Program-made: the position numbers and the translations under genes
In this document: positions 56,068-64,000 of the stretch, piece by piece
Layout of the letters: every line of letters starts with the position of its first letter
Numbering within the stretch: the first letter of the stretch is position 1
Assembly (NCBI RefSeq): GCF_026625825.1
Contig: NZ_CP113065.1
Coordinates: 3,162,001-3,226,000, forward strand
Direction: 5' to 3'
DNA length: 64,000 bases
DNA from: Pseudoxanthomonas sp. SL93
GTDB taxonomy: Bacteria > Pseudomonadota > Gammaproteobacteria > Xanthomonadales > Xanthomonadaceae
The notes under the pieces: model-generated
Seen by the model: the letters and a program-made list of their open reading frames with translations, nothing else
Database searches by the model: none
Told to the model about the DNA's origin: nothing

Positions 56068-56262
56068 ATGCCCCCGAAGATTCGTGACGTGTTGCAGCAA
56101 CTCAAGGACGCGGGCTGGCAGCAGATTGGTCAGACGGGCAGCCACCGCCAGTTCAAGCATCCGACGCTTCCGGGTCGGGTGACAGTCGCCGGCAAGCCGG
56201 GTGATGATGTGGCGCCCGGCACGCTGGGCAGTATCCTGAAACAGGCCGGGATCAAGAGGTGA
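56068..56262 (+). CDS. hicA: HicA family mRNA interferase toxin
   Basis: Type II toxin of 64 aa with a double-stranded-RNA-binding-like fold that cleaves mRNA. The family signature is complete: L-K-D-A-G-W-Q-Q-I-G-Q-T-G-S-H-R-Q-F-K-H (catalytic His in G-S-H), then L-P-G-R-V-T-V and G-T-L-G-S-I-L-K-Q-A-G-I. Followed directly by hicB, with the order toxin then antitoxin usual for this family. Confidence 0.93.
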   Translation: MPPKIRDVLQQLKDAGWQQIGQTGSHRQFKHPTLPGRVTVAGKPGDDVAPGTLGSILKQAGIKR

Positions 56263-56267
56263 CTTCC

Positions 56268-56480
56268 ATGCGCTACGCCATCGTCATCGAGCAAGCGGGC
56301 GGCAACTATTCCGCCTATGTGCCTGACCTGCCCGGCTGCGTGGCGACCGGCGCGACCAAGGCCGAAGTGGAATCGTTGATCCATGACGCCATCGCGCTGC
56401 ATATTGCCGGATTGCGCGAGGATGGTGCAGCGATTCCGTTGCCTTCGAGCCAGGTGGAGTACATCGACGTCGCGGCATGA
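56268..56480 (+). CDS. hicB: HicB family antitoxin, short form
   Basis: Antitoxin of 70 aa with the partial RNase H fold of HicB: Y-A-I-V-I-E-Q ... Y-S-A-Y-V-P-D-L-P-G-C-V-A-T-G-A-T. It ends after the folded domain and has no C-terminal helix-turn-helix or ribbon-helix-helix, so it may neutralise HicA without itself binding the promoter. ATG 56268 follows AGAGG at good distance; GTG 56259, overlapping hicA, is an alternative. Confidence 0.92.
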   Translation: MRYAIVIEQAGGNYSAYVPDLPGCVATGATKAEVESLIHDAIALHIAGLREDGAAIPLPSSQVEYIDVAA

Positions 56481-56563
56481 GTGCGTGGGGATGATGCGGT
56501 GATGGGCCGCGCCGCATGATGCTGACCCTCGACCATCTGCGGCGCTATACGTCGCTGCCCTGT

Positions 56564-57433
56564 TCAATTGCCTAAGAGCGTTGCGCGGTAGCTCACCGGA
56601 TCGAGCAGGCAACTTGCCGCAATCGGACCGTTGAGCGAAAACATGCGCGGGCTCTTGCGGAAGTCGAATAGCCGGTAGAGGTGGAACTGATCAATCGCTT
56701 CTTCCGAGAAGCCAACCTCATTTGCGCTGACGAAGAAGGGCGTCTCCGCGTCATAGGATGTGGTCTTTACCTCGATGAACCTTTCGCGGCCATCGGCGTT
56801 GTAAGAAAGTGTGTCGTAGCCGAATCCATCGCCTTTCAGTTGGGATGTGTGCTCAATGCGGTCGACGAGTTGCTTGGCGCCCTCATTGAACAGCCTGCGA
56901 GCTTCGAATTCCATGACAACCAGTTCGCCCGCATGTCCAAGCGAACGATTTCGTGCTTCTCGCTCCAAGTAGTCACGTTTGATGGCGATGCGATGAATGG
57001 CGTCAGCCGCTGCATCGTTGACCCGATACTTCGGCGCGGGCATTTCAACCACGAAATCCGTGAAATCGGTGATCAGGGGAGGTTCCGCAGCGGTCTCGAC
57101 GCTTCGAATGGCTGCCTGATCGAGCGCTGCATCCCTTTGCAATAGATCACCGACAACATCGATCAGAAGCTTCTGGACGTTCGCAAGCGGCTTGTATCCC
57201 GACACCGATTGCACGCCAAGAGCATGGAGTACGGCACTGATGTTGCGGAACTTATACTCGATCGCGCCCGTATTCCGCGCCGGGATCTGGCTGGCAAGTT
57301 GTCGGATAACGTGGGCCTTGACGAAGGTCTGCCCAAGTTCCTGCATTCGAAGCATGCGCAGGTAGGCGAGGACCGTGGCTTCGACCTCAGCCGCTGACCA
57401 CGACTCTCCTGCTACCCCGTCCTCGATCGCCAT
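56564..57433 (-). CDS. DUF3883 nuclease-like protein
   Basis: Protein of about 289 aa of lower GC. The C-terminal DUF3883 domain has a restriction-endonuclease-like core: G-E-L near residue 170, then D207 in G-Y-D-T-L-S-Y and E221-V-K223 (E-V-K-T-T), and F-F-V-S-A-N-E-V. This D-ExK layout suggests DNA cleavage. The N-terminal helical part (S-W-S-A-A-E-V-E-A-T-V) is typical of DUF3883 proteins in defence loci. ATG at 57433 is preferred (GGGAG upstream); an in-frame ATG at 57487 would add 18 residues. It is convergent with hicAB and has no methylase or helicase partner here. Confidence 0.8.
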   Translation of the reverse strand: MAIEDGVAGESWSAAEVEATVLAYLRMLRMQELGQTFVKAHVIRQLASQIPARNTGAIEYKFRNISAVLHALGVQSVSGYKPLANVQKLLIDVVGDLLQRDAALDQAAIRSVETAAEPPLITDFTDFVVEMPAPKYRVNDAAADAIHRIAIKRDYLEREARNRSLGHAGELVVMEFEARRLFNEGAKQLVDRIEHTSQLKGDGFGYDTLSYNADGRERFIEVKTTSYDAETPFFVSANEVGFSEEAIDQFHLYRLFDFRKSPRMFSLNGPIAASCLLDPVSYRATLLGN

Positions 57434-57812
57434 GAGTCCACTCCCGTCGATGCTTTCCAGGATAGTAGATCTGTTTGTACCCGTCATTTACTGGGCACTG
57501 CATCGATCGCGAGCGACGATTTTTTGGGTAGCTCCGTGGTGTCGCATGAGTTCAGTGCCGTGCCACCGCTGGTGGCCGTGCCGCTGGATATGTGGGTCCT
57601 CCGGATCGGACTGTTAAGCGCGCAGGGTGACCACAGGCTCACCGATTTCGCGGCTCCCTCAAGGCGGGCTTTGGCCCCCCTACGGTGTCCACTGCGTCTT
57701 GCGCCATGACTCGGGAAGATGGTCGAACGCAAGCATGTGGCGCGCGGTGGAATCCGCCGCGCCAGGCGATTCGCATAGACTTCCCCGTCCCGTGCCCGCG
57801 CGCCCATTGCCA
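57434..57812. other. Intergenic region, nothing recognised
   Basis: About 380 bases between the divergent DUF3883 and HPP genes. Open frames here have unnatural codon use and no homology I can recognise. It should contain both promoters, but I cannot place them. The part next to the DUF3883 gene is AT-richer, in line with an acquired segment ending near 57600. Confidence 0.5.
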
Positions 57813-58766
57813 ATGAACCCCCATCCAGCTCTCACCGAACTCCGCCTGCTGCTGGGCATCGAGCGCAACACCACGCGCCATAGCGAGAAATGGATCTCGG
57901 GGCTGGGCGCGTTGCTGGGCATCCTGGCGGTGTATGCCATCACCCATGCCGCGTTCCCGCAGCTGGGTGCAGGGTCGGTCACCGGGTTGCTGATGGTCAC
58001 CTCGATGGGCGCCTCGGCCGTGCTGCTCTTCGCCGTGCCGCAGGGCGCACTGTCGCAACCCTGGGCCGTGATCGGGGGCCACCTGGTTTCCGCCTTCATC
58101 GGCGTCAGCTGCCAGAAACTGTTCCCCGGCCACGCCTGGACCGCCGCCCTCGCTGTCGGCCTGTCCGTGCTGGCCATGCACTACCTGCGCTGCATCCACC
58201 CGCCCGGTGGCGCGACCGCCCTGGCGGCGGTGATCGGCGGCGCCGACCTGCACGCACTGGGCTACCTGTACCTGCTGACGCCCGTGCTGATCAACGTGGT
58301 CGCCATCCTGTCGATGGCCATCGCCTTCAACGCCCTGTTCCCCTGGCGCCGCTATCCCGCACACCTGCACAAGCGCCGGGCCGAAGCCGACGCCACGCGG
58401 CCAGCGATGCGCCAGTTCGAACTGACCCAGGAGGATTTCGCCGCCGCCATGGAGCAGCTGAACTCCTACGTGGACATCACCACCGACAACCTCATCGAAC
58501 TGATCGAACTGGCCAAGCAACACGCCGAGAAGAACATCACCCATCCGGACCAGATCATCGCCGAGCGTTTCTACAGCAACGGCAAGCTCGGGAAACTCTG
58601 GAGCGTGCGTCAGGTGGACACCGCCGGCGATGGCCGCGTGCACTACCGCGTGCTGGCAGGCGAACACGACGGGCAGTCCGGCGTGTGCGGGCAGGATGAA
58701 TTCCGCCAGTGGGCGCGGTTCGAAGTGGTGCCCCAGGGCACGGGACGCTGGTTGAAAGCGTCCTGA
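57813..58766 (+). CDS. HPP family membrane protein
   Basis: Protein of 317 aa. The first 185 residues hold four or five membrane helices with the family motif H-P-P-G-G-A-T-A-L (129-137). A hydrophilic C-terminal part of about 130 residues follows, helical then beta, without the CBS pair some relatives have. Some HPP members transport nitrite in plastids and cyanobacteria; that role cannot be assumed here. ATG 57813 begins at M-N-P-H-P-A-L-T-E-L. Confidence 0.85.
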   Translation: MNPHPALTELRLLLGIERNTTRHSEKWISGLGALLGILAVYAITHAAFPQLGAGSVTGLLMVTSMGASAVLLFAVPQGALSQPWAVIGGHLVSAFIGVSCQKLFPGHAWTAALAVGLSVLAMHYLRCIHPPGGATALAAVIGGADLHALGYLYLLTPVLINVVAILSMAIAFNALFPWRRYPAHLHKRRAEADATRPAMRQFELTQEDFAAAMEQLNSYVDITTDNLIELIELAKQHAEKNITHPDQIIAERFYSNGKLGKLWSVRQVDTAGDGRVHYRVLAGEHDGQSGVCGQDEFRQWARFEVVPQGTGRWLKAS

Positions 58767-58769
58767 GGG

Positions 58770-59150
58770 TCATCCGCGACGTTGCAGGCGATGCTCCGGC
58801 AGCGCGCACACCACCATCTCGTTGCTGCCGGTGACCTCGCCGATCGCCTGCACCACGTCGCCCGCCTTCAGCGAGGCCACGTCATCCGGCGGCGGCGCCT
58901 TGCACAGGTTCCAGCGCGCGGGCAGTTGCACGTTGACGTCGCCCGCCGACGTGGCGATGGTCACCACCGCGCTGCCGTCGTAGGTCCACGGCGTGGTATC
59001 GACCTTCACCACCTTGCCTTCAAGCGTGGCCTGCTGCCCGACCACCAGTGCGGTGGCGGTGGGTGAGGTCGAACAGGCACCGAGGGCAGCGAGCGCGAAC
59101 ACGCTGCCGACAAGGCACGACACGGATCGGGTAGGGACGCGAAGACGCAT
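58770..59150 (-). CDS. Small lipoprotein of unknown function
   Basis: Exported lipoprotein of 126 aa: basic start, hydrophobic stretch and a lipobox-like A-A-L-G-A-C (Cys 26). The rest looks like a small OB-fold (L-E-G-K-V-V-K-V-D-T-T-P-W-T-Y-D-G ... A-G-D-V-V-Q-A-I-G-E-V-T-G). A good Shine-Dalgarno sequence (GCAGGAG, minus strand) supports the start at 59150. Its stop is 3 bases from that of the HPP gene. Confidence 0.75.
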   Translation of the reverse strand: MRLRVPTRSVSCLVGSVFALAALGACSTSPTATALVVGQQATLEGKVVKVDTTPWTYDGSAVVTIATSAGDVNVQLPARWNLCKAPPPDDVASLKAGDVVQAIGEVTGSNEMVVCALPEHRLQRRG

Positions 59151-59550
59151 GGACAACTCCTGCAATGTGGGAAGAGGGCGCGCCAGCGGACAGCACATGA
59201 TTTCCGCACGCGAGGCCGCCGCGATAAGCCAGCTTACCGTTTGCGGTGCCCGCGTAATGCAAAAGACAGCACGGTACCGGTGTCCGCATTGGTCGCACCC
59301 CCGCGTTGACCGGCTGTGAGCGGATGCGGTTCGGCGCGAAGTGCGGTTGCAGGTGGAGCAGCGGAACAGTCGAGCCTGGCAGGAGCCTGCCGCGGTGGGT
59401 GTGGCAGAAGCGGGGCGGCATCACCCTGCGGCAACCGGCGTGCGCGCCGGCCCGTGGCGCGATGCGTGCCTTCCGCGGACGCCCGCCCTGTCGCAACCCT
59501 TGCAGGGTGGTGCAGCGGCGCATTTGGCCGGCCCACCGGAGAACAACACC
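59151..59550. other. Intergenic region, nothing recognised
   Basis: 400 bases between the divergent lipoprotein and cupin genes. All open frames are Arg/Pro/Ala-rich noise of GC-rich DNA. No repeat of family A or B, no tRNA and no terminator was found. Confidence 0.5.
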
Positions 59551-59916
59551 ATGAAGCACGCCACGTTACGGGTCGTGGGCCTGTTGGCCGCGGCCGCCGC
59601 ACTTCCATGCTTGGCGCAGGACCTGGCGATGACCGCCGGCAAAGGCGCCAAGGTCATCCTGGACAACGACAAGGTCAGGGTTATCGAGCTCACCGTTGCG
59701 CCGGAGGGCTCGACCGGACTGCATTCACACGGCGACCACATCGTCTACTTCCTGACGGCGGGCGAAGCAAAACAGACCACGGACGGAAAGACCACCATCA
59801 CCCCGCGCAAGCCGGGCGAGATCCTGTGGAGCGGGCCGGTGATGCATGAAACGGTGAATGGCGGCAAGGCCGAGACACGCACGCTGATCATCGAGCTGAA
59901 ATCTCCCGCGCGGTAA
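59551..59916 (+). CDS. Secreted small cupin protein
   Basis: Exported protein of 121 aa with a signal peptide ending near C-L-A-Q (residue 20) and one cupin barrel: H-S-H-G-D-H-I-V-Y-F near 56, with metal-binding histidines, and P-R-K-P-G-E-I-L-W near 85, then H-E-T-V-N-G-G. The function is unknown. ATG 59551 was chosen because it gives a signal peptide; the frame is open for 70 codons upstream. Confidence 0.8.
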   Translation: MKHATLRVVGLLAAAAALPCLAQDLAMTAGKGAKVILDNDKVRVIELTVAPEGSTGLHSHGDHIVYFLTAGEAKQTTDGKTTITPRKPGEILWSGPVMHETVNGGKAETRTLIIELKSPAR

Positions 59917-60031
59917 CGCACCGTGGGCATGCGCGCGCGGGCAACGCACGCATGCTCCACGCTAGAATGCACACGCCAGCGAGCGTCGCCGCCGCCATCG
60001 CGTCGCGGCAATCCCTCACTGGAGTCCGTGC

Positions 60032-60364
60032 ATGTCCCTTGCCATGTCGCCCGCCGGGCGCCTGTTTGCTGTCGCTGCCTTCGTGGAAGGCTTCACCTGG
60101 GCTGGCCTGCTGCTGGGCATGCTGCTGAAGTACGGCACGCAGACCACCGAGCTGGGCGTGAAGCTGTTCGGCCCGCTGCATGGCGTGGCCTTCCTGTTCT
60201 ATGTCGCGGTCACCCTGCTGGCGGCAATGCGCCTGCGCTGGCCGTGGTGGGCGTGGCTGCTGGCGTTGCTGGCCGCGGTGCCGCCGCTGGTGACGGTGCC
60301 GCTGGAAGTGGTGTTCCGCCGCATCGGTCTGCTGGGCCGCCCCGAAGACCGCGCCGCGCGCTGA
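60032..60364 (+). CDS. DUF3817 family membrane protein
   Basis: Small integral membrane protein of 110 aa with three hydrophobic helices (about 10-33, 45-66 and 70-92). The family motif V-E-G-F-T-W-A-G-L-L is near residue 18, and K-L-F-G-P-L-H-G-V-A-F-L near 44 (conserved His). Function unknown. Confidence 0.8.
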   Translation: MSLAMSPAGRLFAVAAFVEGFTWAGLLLGMLLKYGTQTTELGVKLFGPLHGVAFLFYVAVTLLAAMRLRWPWWAWLLALLAAVPPLVTVPLEVVFRRIGLLGRPEDRAAR

Positions 60365-60365
60365 G

Positions 60366-60869
60366 CTAGCGCGCCCGCAACGCGATCCGCGCCGCCAGCG
60401 CGCACGGCACGCCGACCAGCAGCATGTGCGCGGCGATGTTGGCCCACAGCGCCCACGGCCACGGCGGCGACTGTCCCGACGGTGCGGCCGACAGCGGCAC
60501 GATCACATGGATCATCGCGATGTACAGCAGCACGCCGTACAGCGCGCCATGGCGCCATGGATGGCGGACCAGCGCGGGCACGCGCCGCGCCACCAGGTAG
60601 TACGCGTAGGCCATGGCCACGGTGATGCCGAAGTGGGACACGGCGCCGAGCAGCGCGGTGGCGTAGCCCCCGGCCACCGCCGCGTCGTTGCCCAGCCAGC
60701 CGGAGGCCACCGCCTGGAAGATGCGTGTCGGCGTGACCCCCAGCGTGCCCCACAGGGTGCAGACCCACACCATGTCCAGCGCACCGGCGATCAGGCCGCC
60801 GGCCACCACCGCGCGGTGCGGGGTGGCGGCGGAGGCGGGGGAATCGGCCAAGAAGCGGGTCGTTGTCAT
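60366..60869 (-). CDS. Putative integral membrane protein
   Basis: Protein of about 167 aa with four hydrophobic helices (about 20-40, 65-90, 105-125 and 138-160) and no recognised catalytic motif. It includes G-A-L-D-M-V-W-V-C near the first helix and a conserved-looking S-H-F-G-I-T-V-A-M-A-Y. The start at 60869 (M-T-T-T-R-F) was chosen because upstream residues look non-coding. Its stop lies one base from that of the DUF3817 gene. Confidence 0.72.
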   Translation of the reverse strand: MTTTRFLADSPASAATPHRAVVAGGLIAGALDMVWVCTLWGTLGVTPTRIFQAVASGWLGNDAAVAGGYATALLGAVSHFGITVAMAYAYYLVARRVPALVRHPWRHGALYGVLLYIAMIHVIVPLSAAPSGQSPPWPWALWANIAAHMLLVGVPCALAARIALRAR

Positions 60870-60974
60870 CGGAGCATCCAGGGCGTGCGATGCCTGCGAT
60901 TGGAACGGCGGTGGTGGCCCCTTGGCGAGCACCAGTTGTCCCCGGCCGCGCGGAGCCAATTCATGCACCGCCGG

Positions 60975-61994
60975 TCAGGGTGTTCCCGCTGGCGGGCAGC
61001 GCGGCACGCCCGAGCCGACAACGCAGTTCACGCAGCAGCGGGAGGGCTGGCGCGGCGGGAACGGGTCGGAGGGTGGCAGCCCGCCCGGCAGCCGGGCCAG
61101 GGCGTCGGCCGGCTTCAGTTGCAGCAGGACGGCCCAGTCCTGGCGGTTGTGGTTGCAGCCGGCCTCGTTGTCCGGCGTGCAGGGCGCTTCGCCACCGCTG
61201 CGCTGGGGCAGGTTCCAGAATTCGCCATTGCGGTTCAACGGCAGCAGCCGCATCGTCACGCTCTGCTGCACGTTGCCGCCGATCAGGTAGGCGGTGCTGT
61301 CGTTGCCCGGATTGACGGCCACCACCAGGTCGCAATGCATGTCCAGGCCGTCACCGGTCGCCGCTACCGCCCGCAGCCCGTCGTGGCCGTAGACACGGCC
61401 ATCGTGCCGCACGTAGCACAGCAGGTCGCCGGTCGCGGGTTTCGTCCTGCGCGGATCGGTGAAGCGGTAGGCGCTGGTGTCGGGGCGCTGGTAGGCATCG
61501 CGCACGTAGCCGATGTGGCTGGCCGACGACCTGAAACCGGGAAGCCTCGCCTGCCGCATGACCCATGACAGGAACGCCGCCGACCAGGCGTGGTCGATCA
61601 CGAAGCTGCGGCACATGGCCGCCGCCAGCCCTTCGTTCACGGGCGCCACGCAGTCCTGCGCACCGGGCAGCTGCGACATCTGGCCCAGCAGTCCTGCGTC
61701 GCGCCAGAAGCGTGCGACCCGCTGCCATGCGGGGGTGTAGCCATCGTCGACGGGTCGCGCCTCGCCCTCCGTCATCACACCGCTTGCCATGCGACCGTTG
61801 CGGTCGATGAACGGCCGGTACCAGAGTGCATGTTCGTTGCAGGCGATCGCCGCCATGCGGGTGGCGGCATCCGCAGCGTTCACCTGCGAACGCAAGACGG
61901 GGCAGGCATCGCCCGCCTGTGCGGTGGCGGCGGCGGCCAACAACAGCCAGGGCAGCCATGCCCGGGCATGCGACAACGCTTTCCTTCTCGGCAT
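60975..61994 (-). CDS. Secreted DUF2272 protein
   Basis: Exported protein of about 339 aa with a signal peptide ending near A-Q-A (residue 27). The DUF2272 domain (about 95-260) resembles papain-fold NlpC/P60-like enzymes: D-H-A-W-S-A-A-F-L-S-W-V-M near 136, S-S-A-S-H-I-G-Y and G-D-L-L-C-Y-V-R. The role may be in the cell wall, but the family is not characterised. The C-terminus is Pro-rich with four cysteines. Start 61994 is chosen; 62009 is an alternative. Confidence 0.8.
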   Translation of the reverse strand: MPRRKALSHARAWLPWLLLAAAATAQAGDACPVLRSQVNAADAATRMAAIACNEHALWYRPFIDRNGRMASGVMTEGEARPVDDGYTPAWQRVARFWRDAGLLGQMSQLPGAQDCVAPVNEGLAAAMCRSFVIDHAWSAAFLSWVMRQARLPGFRSSASHIGYVRDAYQRPDTSAYRFTDPRRTKPATGDLLCYVRHDGRVYGHDGLRAVAATGDGLDMHCDLVVAVNPGNDSTAYLIGGNVQQSVTMRLLPLNRNGEFWNLPQRSGGEAPCTPDNEAGCNHNRQDWAVLLQLKPADALARLPGGLPPSDPFPPRQPSRCCVNCVVGSGVPRCPPAGTP

Positions 61995-62326
61995 CTTGTT
62001 CCCCGTCATCTCCCGATGTTGACAACGCACGCACCGACCGGCGACGGCCTGCGGCGTCGCCGTCTGTCCGCGCGTGGCGGCAGGCCGTCAGGATGCAACG
62101 CGCCATGTGTCCGCCTTGCGAAGACGCCCGCGTTCTCTCCAATGAAGGCGCCGGGTGCGGCTGGCAGGCGGTCCGACAGGGGGCGGCACCGCCCCGCATC
62201 CGGCGGGAAGGGGACAACGCCCCGGGTCTGCGCGGCCATCGTCCGTGCCTTGCCTGCGCAGGTTGCCGGGGTCCACCGCAGGCGCGTTGAAGCGCGCGCT
62301 GCTTTCCCGTCCTGGCAGGTGCAACC
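61995..62326. other. Intergenic region, nothing recognised
   Basis: About 330 bases between the DUF2272 gene and a small plus-strand gene. It is GC-rich with no repeat, hairpin-plus-T-run or convincing frame. Confidence 0.5.
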
Positions 62327-62533
62327 ATGAAACACGATGTCGGTACCGCTGTCGGTGAGCCGGCCTTCGGGCCGTTGGCGTTCCTGTCGTTGCAGCACCC
62401 CCTGCGCGACGGCACGCCGGATGCGCCCAGCAACGAAGAACGCATCCGCGCCTACCGCAACACGCTGCCGGTGACGCCCGGCAACAACTACGAGTGGGCA
62501 TTCCGCAGCGCACTGCCTGACGCGGGCAGGTAA
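62327..62533 (+). CDS. Small hypothetical protein
   Basis: Open frame of 68 codons with strong third-position GC bias and a plausible start context. The product (M-K-H-D-V-G-T-A-V-G ... N-Y-E-W-A-F-R-S-A-L) has no signal peptide, membrane helix or known domain. It may be real or chance; the codon bias is the only support. Confidence 0.45.
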   Translation: MKHDVGTAVGEPAFGPLAFLSLQHPLRDGTPDAPSNEERIRAYRNTLPVTPGNNYEWAFRSALPDAGR

Positions 62534-62600
62534 CGCCACCGGCGCATCCGCAATCAGGTGGCCGTATGCTGGGGGCATCGAAACGGATGCCCCGGTTGCC

Positions 62601-63569
62601 ATGTCCCTGTTGCTGCGTGTCGTGCTGCTGTTCGCCATGGCCCTGTCCGCGCACGCGGCCGAACCCGATCGCCGCATCGCCATCACCATCGACGACCTGC
62701 CGTGGCAGCGGATGGACAAGACGCCGGACGCGGAACTGCCGCGCCGGCATGCGCAGTTGATGGCGCAGTTGAAGCAGGCCGGCGTGCCCGTGGTGGGGTT
62801 CGTCAACGAAGGCAAGCTGGAGGTCGACGGGCGCACCCAGCCGCAACGCGTGGCGATGCTGCGCGACTGGCTGCAGGCCGGCTACGAGCTGGGCAACCAC
62901 ACACATGGCCACCTGGACGTGCATGCCGTCGGCGTGCCCGCGTTCCAGCAGGACATCCTGCGTGGCGAACGCGTGCTGCGGCCGTTGCTGGCGGAATACG
63001 GCACCGCGCCGCGCTGGTTCCGGCATCCCTACCTGCGGGCCGGGCGCACGCCCGAGGACCGCGCCACGCTGTCGGCCTTCCTGGCGCAGCACGGCTACCG
63101 CATCGCACCGGTCACCGTCGACAACGGCGAGTGGGTGTGGGCGTTCGCTTACGCCAACGTGCTGGACGGGCAGCCCGACACGCCTGCGCGTGCGGCCACG
63201 CTGGAGCGCCTGCGCCGTGGCTATCTGCCCTACATGCTCAACAAGGTGGACTACTACGAGCGCCAGTCGCAGGCCTTGCTTGGCCATGCGCTGCCACAGG
63301 TGTGGCTGCTGCACGCCAACGAACTGAACGCGGTCGCCTACGCCGACCTGGTGGCGGGCGTGCAGCGCCGTGGTTACCGCGTCGTCACCCTGGAGGAAGC
63401 GCTGCGCGACCCGGCGTACCAGCGTGGCGAAGCGGGCTACAACGGCCGCTATGGCCCCAGCTGGCTGCACCGCTGGGCGATGGCCGAACAGAAACCGAAG
63501 ACGTTCTACGCCGGCGAGCCCACGGTGCCCCAGTGGGTGCTGGACCTGGCGGGCGTGGCGTCCGAATGA
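62601..63569 (+). CDS. Secreted polysaccharide deacetylase-like protein
   Basis: Exported CE4/NodB-fold protein of 322 aa with a signal peptide ending near A-H-A-A (residue 20). Seen: I-T-I-D-D-L-P-W (metal Asp), G-N-H-T-H-G-H-L (H-x-x-x-H) and R-H-P-Y-L-R-A-G. A beta-rich C-terminal extension of about 60 residues (Y-Q-R-G-E-A-G-Y-N-G-R-Y-G-P) is not part of the basic fold. The substrate may be chitin-like or peptidoglycan sugars; unknown. Confidence 0.88.
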   Translation: MSLLLRVVLLFAMALSAHAAEPDRRIAITIDDLPWQRMDKTPDAELPRRHAQLMAQLKQAGVPVVGFVNEGKLEVDGRTQPQRVAMLRDWLQAGYELGNHTHGHLDVHAVGVPAFQQDILRGERVLRPLLAEYGTAPRWFRHPYLRAGRTPEDRATLSAFLAQHGYRIAPVTVDNGEWVWAFAYANVLDGQPDTPARAATLERLRRGYLPYMLNKVDYYERQSQALLGHALPQVWLLHANELNAVAYADLVAGVQRRGYRVVTLEEALRDPAYQRGEAGYNGRYGPSWLHRWAMAEQKPKTFYAGEPTVPQWVLDLAGVASE

Positions 63570-63612
63570 CGCGGCGATCGCCGTTTTCACGCAGGCCAGC
63601 CGACGGTGCCCC

Positions 63613-63873
63613 ATGCAGAAGAAGATCGACATCTCGACCCACGGCGACCACCTGATCCAGGTCGCCATCCAGCGCCCCGACGAACACTCGGCATGGGCGC
63701 TGACCGTGCTCGTGCGTCCATCGGCGGCGGCCGCGTGGAGCGACCCCTGGGTGGACACGCAGCGCACGTACTTCACCTGTTTCGATGCCCTGGCCGCGGG
63801 CAAGCAGCAGGGCGCCCGGATGATCGAGGCGCGCCGCGCGGCGACCGTGCCCGGCGACGACGAAACGCCCTGA
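63613..63873 (+). CDS. Small hypothetical protein
   Basis: Cytoplasmic protein of 86 aa starting M-Q-K-K-I-D-I-S-T-H-G-D-H-L. It is predicted alpha/beta, with one Cys and W-A-L-T-V-L-V-R-P; no domain is recognised. It follows the deacetylase gene by 43 bases. Codon use is normal for the window. Confidence 0.6.
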   Translation: MQKKIDISTHGDHLIQVAIQRPDEHSAWALTVLVRPSAAAAWSDPWVDTQRTYFTCFDALAAGKQQGARMIEARRAATVPGDDETP

Positions 63874-63882
63874 ACTGCCGTC

Positions 63883-64000
63883 TCACCCGTCCTGGCGCGT
63901 CGTCGCCAGGCGCAGGAAGGTCTCGTGCTGGTAGCGGCTCATGCGCAGCTGCTGGCCGGTGTCCATGGTCACCACGTGGTGGCCGTTGAACCACGGGTGG
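63883..64000 (-). CDS. LytTR-type DNA-binding response regulator, C-terminal end only
   Basis: The last 38 codons of a gene that enters from beyond the right edge. The visible C-terminus H-P-W-F-N-G-H-H-V-V-T-M-D-T-G-Q-Q-L, then M-S-R-Y-Q-H-E-T-F-L-R-L, matches the end of LytTR DNA-binding domains (AlgR/LytR family). Receiver domain and start are outside the window. Confidence 0.65.
   Translation of the reverse strand, partial: HPWFNGHHVVTMDTGQQLRMSRYQHETFLRLATTRQDG

Noticed and set aside
57484..57813. Minus-strand frame of about 109 codons before the HPP gene
   Set aside because: Low-complexity Arg/Ser/Thr product, no ribosome binding site, and it overlaps the start region of the DUF3883 gene.

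Overview
The window is a GC-rich chromosomal segment of a gammaproteobacterium of the family Xanthomonadaceae (Pseudoxanthomonas, Luteimonas, Stenotrophomonas or a close relative). Reasons: the protein sequences and gene pairs (cytochrome c4 divergent from engB, tandem DsbA genes, Grx4-HesB-like-rhodanese fusion, ColR-type regulator, plant-type glutamate-cysteine ligase), the long TonB-dependent receptor, a perfect Clp/CRP-type site, and two families of intergenic repeats typical of these genomes. I see no rRNA, tRNA, CRISPR array, insertion sequence or prophage. Genus and species cannot be fixed from the sequence alone.

Layout. 1-3.7 kb: a truncated ArnT-like lipid A glycosyltransferase divergent from a ColR/ColS-type two-component system. 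3.7-15.2 kb: cell envelope and periplasm (DUF3011 protein, CCA-adding enzyme, Slt70-type lytic transglycosylase, TSUP transporter, TonB-dependent receptor, EEP-family hydrolase, two DsbA paralogs, dihaem cytochrome c4). 15.3-17.4 kb: EngB and GshA. 17.5-21.6 kb: a tightly overlapping four-gene operon, DUF3348-DUF802-OmpA/MotB-like-DUF2894, that looks like an undescribed ion-driven motor. 21.7-24.5 kb: glutathione-dependent formaldehyde detoxification (frmR-frmA-frmB) with a quinol-monooxygenase-like gene. 24.5-31.2 kb: Dph6-like ATPase, DegV, a membrane diguanylate cyclase sharing a Clp-type site with degV, and two translationally coupled amidohydrolases. 31.3-33.6 kb: AMP nucleosidase, two AT-richer unknown genes and a DUF924 protein. 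33.9-38.5 kb: a LodA-like (CTQ oxidase) protein fused to a VWA domain plus its LodB-like flavoprotein partner. 38.6-49.6 kb: mostly housekeeping (glutaredoxin-rhodanese fusion, polysaccharide deacetylase, GDSL hydrolase, AlaA, RsgA, GltS, DUF1704 protein, MaeB). 49.7-53.1 kb: an RsbU/RsbW/STAS/STAS partner-switching operon. 53.3-57.4 kb: AceE, then HicAB and a DUF3883 nuclease-like gene. 57.8-64 kb: small membrane and secreted proteins, a second polysaccharide deacetylase and the end of a LytTR regulator.

How parts fit. GshA makes the glutathione that FrmA/FrmB use against formaldehyde, and the glutaredoxin draws on the same pool. The ColRS, DsbA, lytic transglycosylase, ArnT and receptor genes all serve the envelope. 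The two strongest candidates for undescribed biology are the DUF802 motor-like operon (17.5-21.6 kb) and the LodA-VWA/LodB pair (33.9-38.5 kb).
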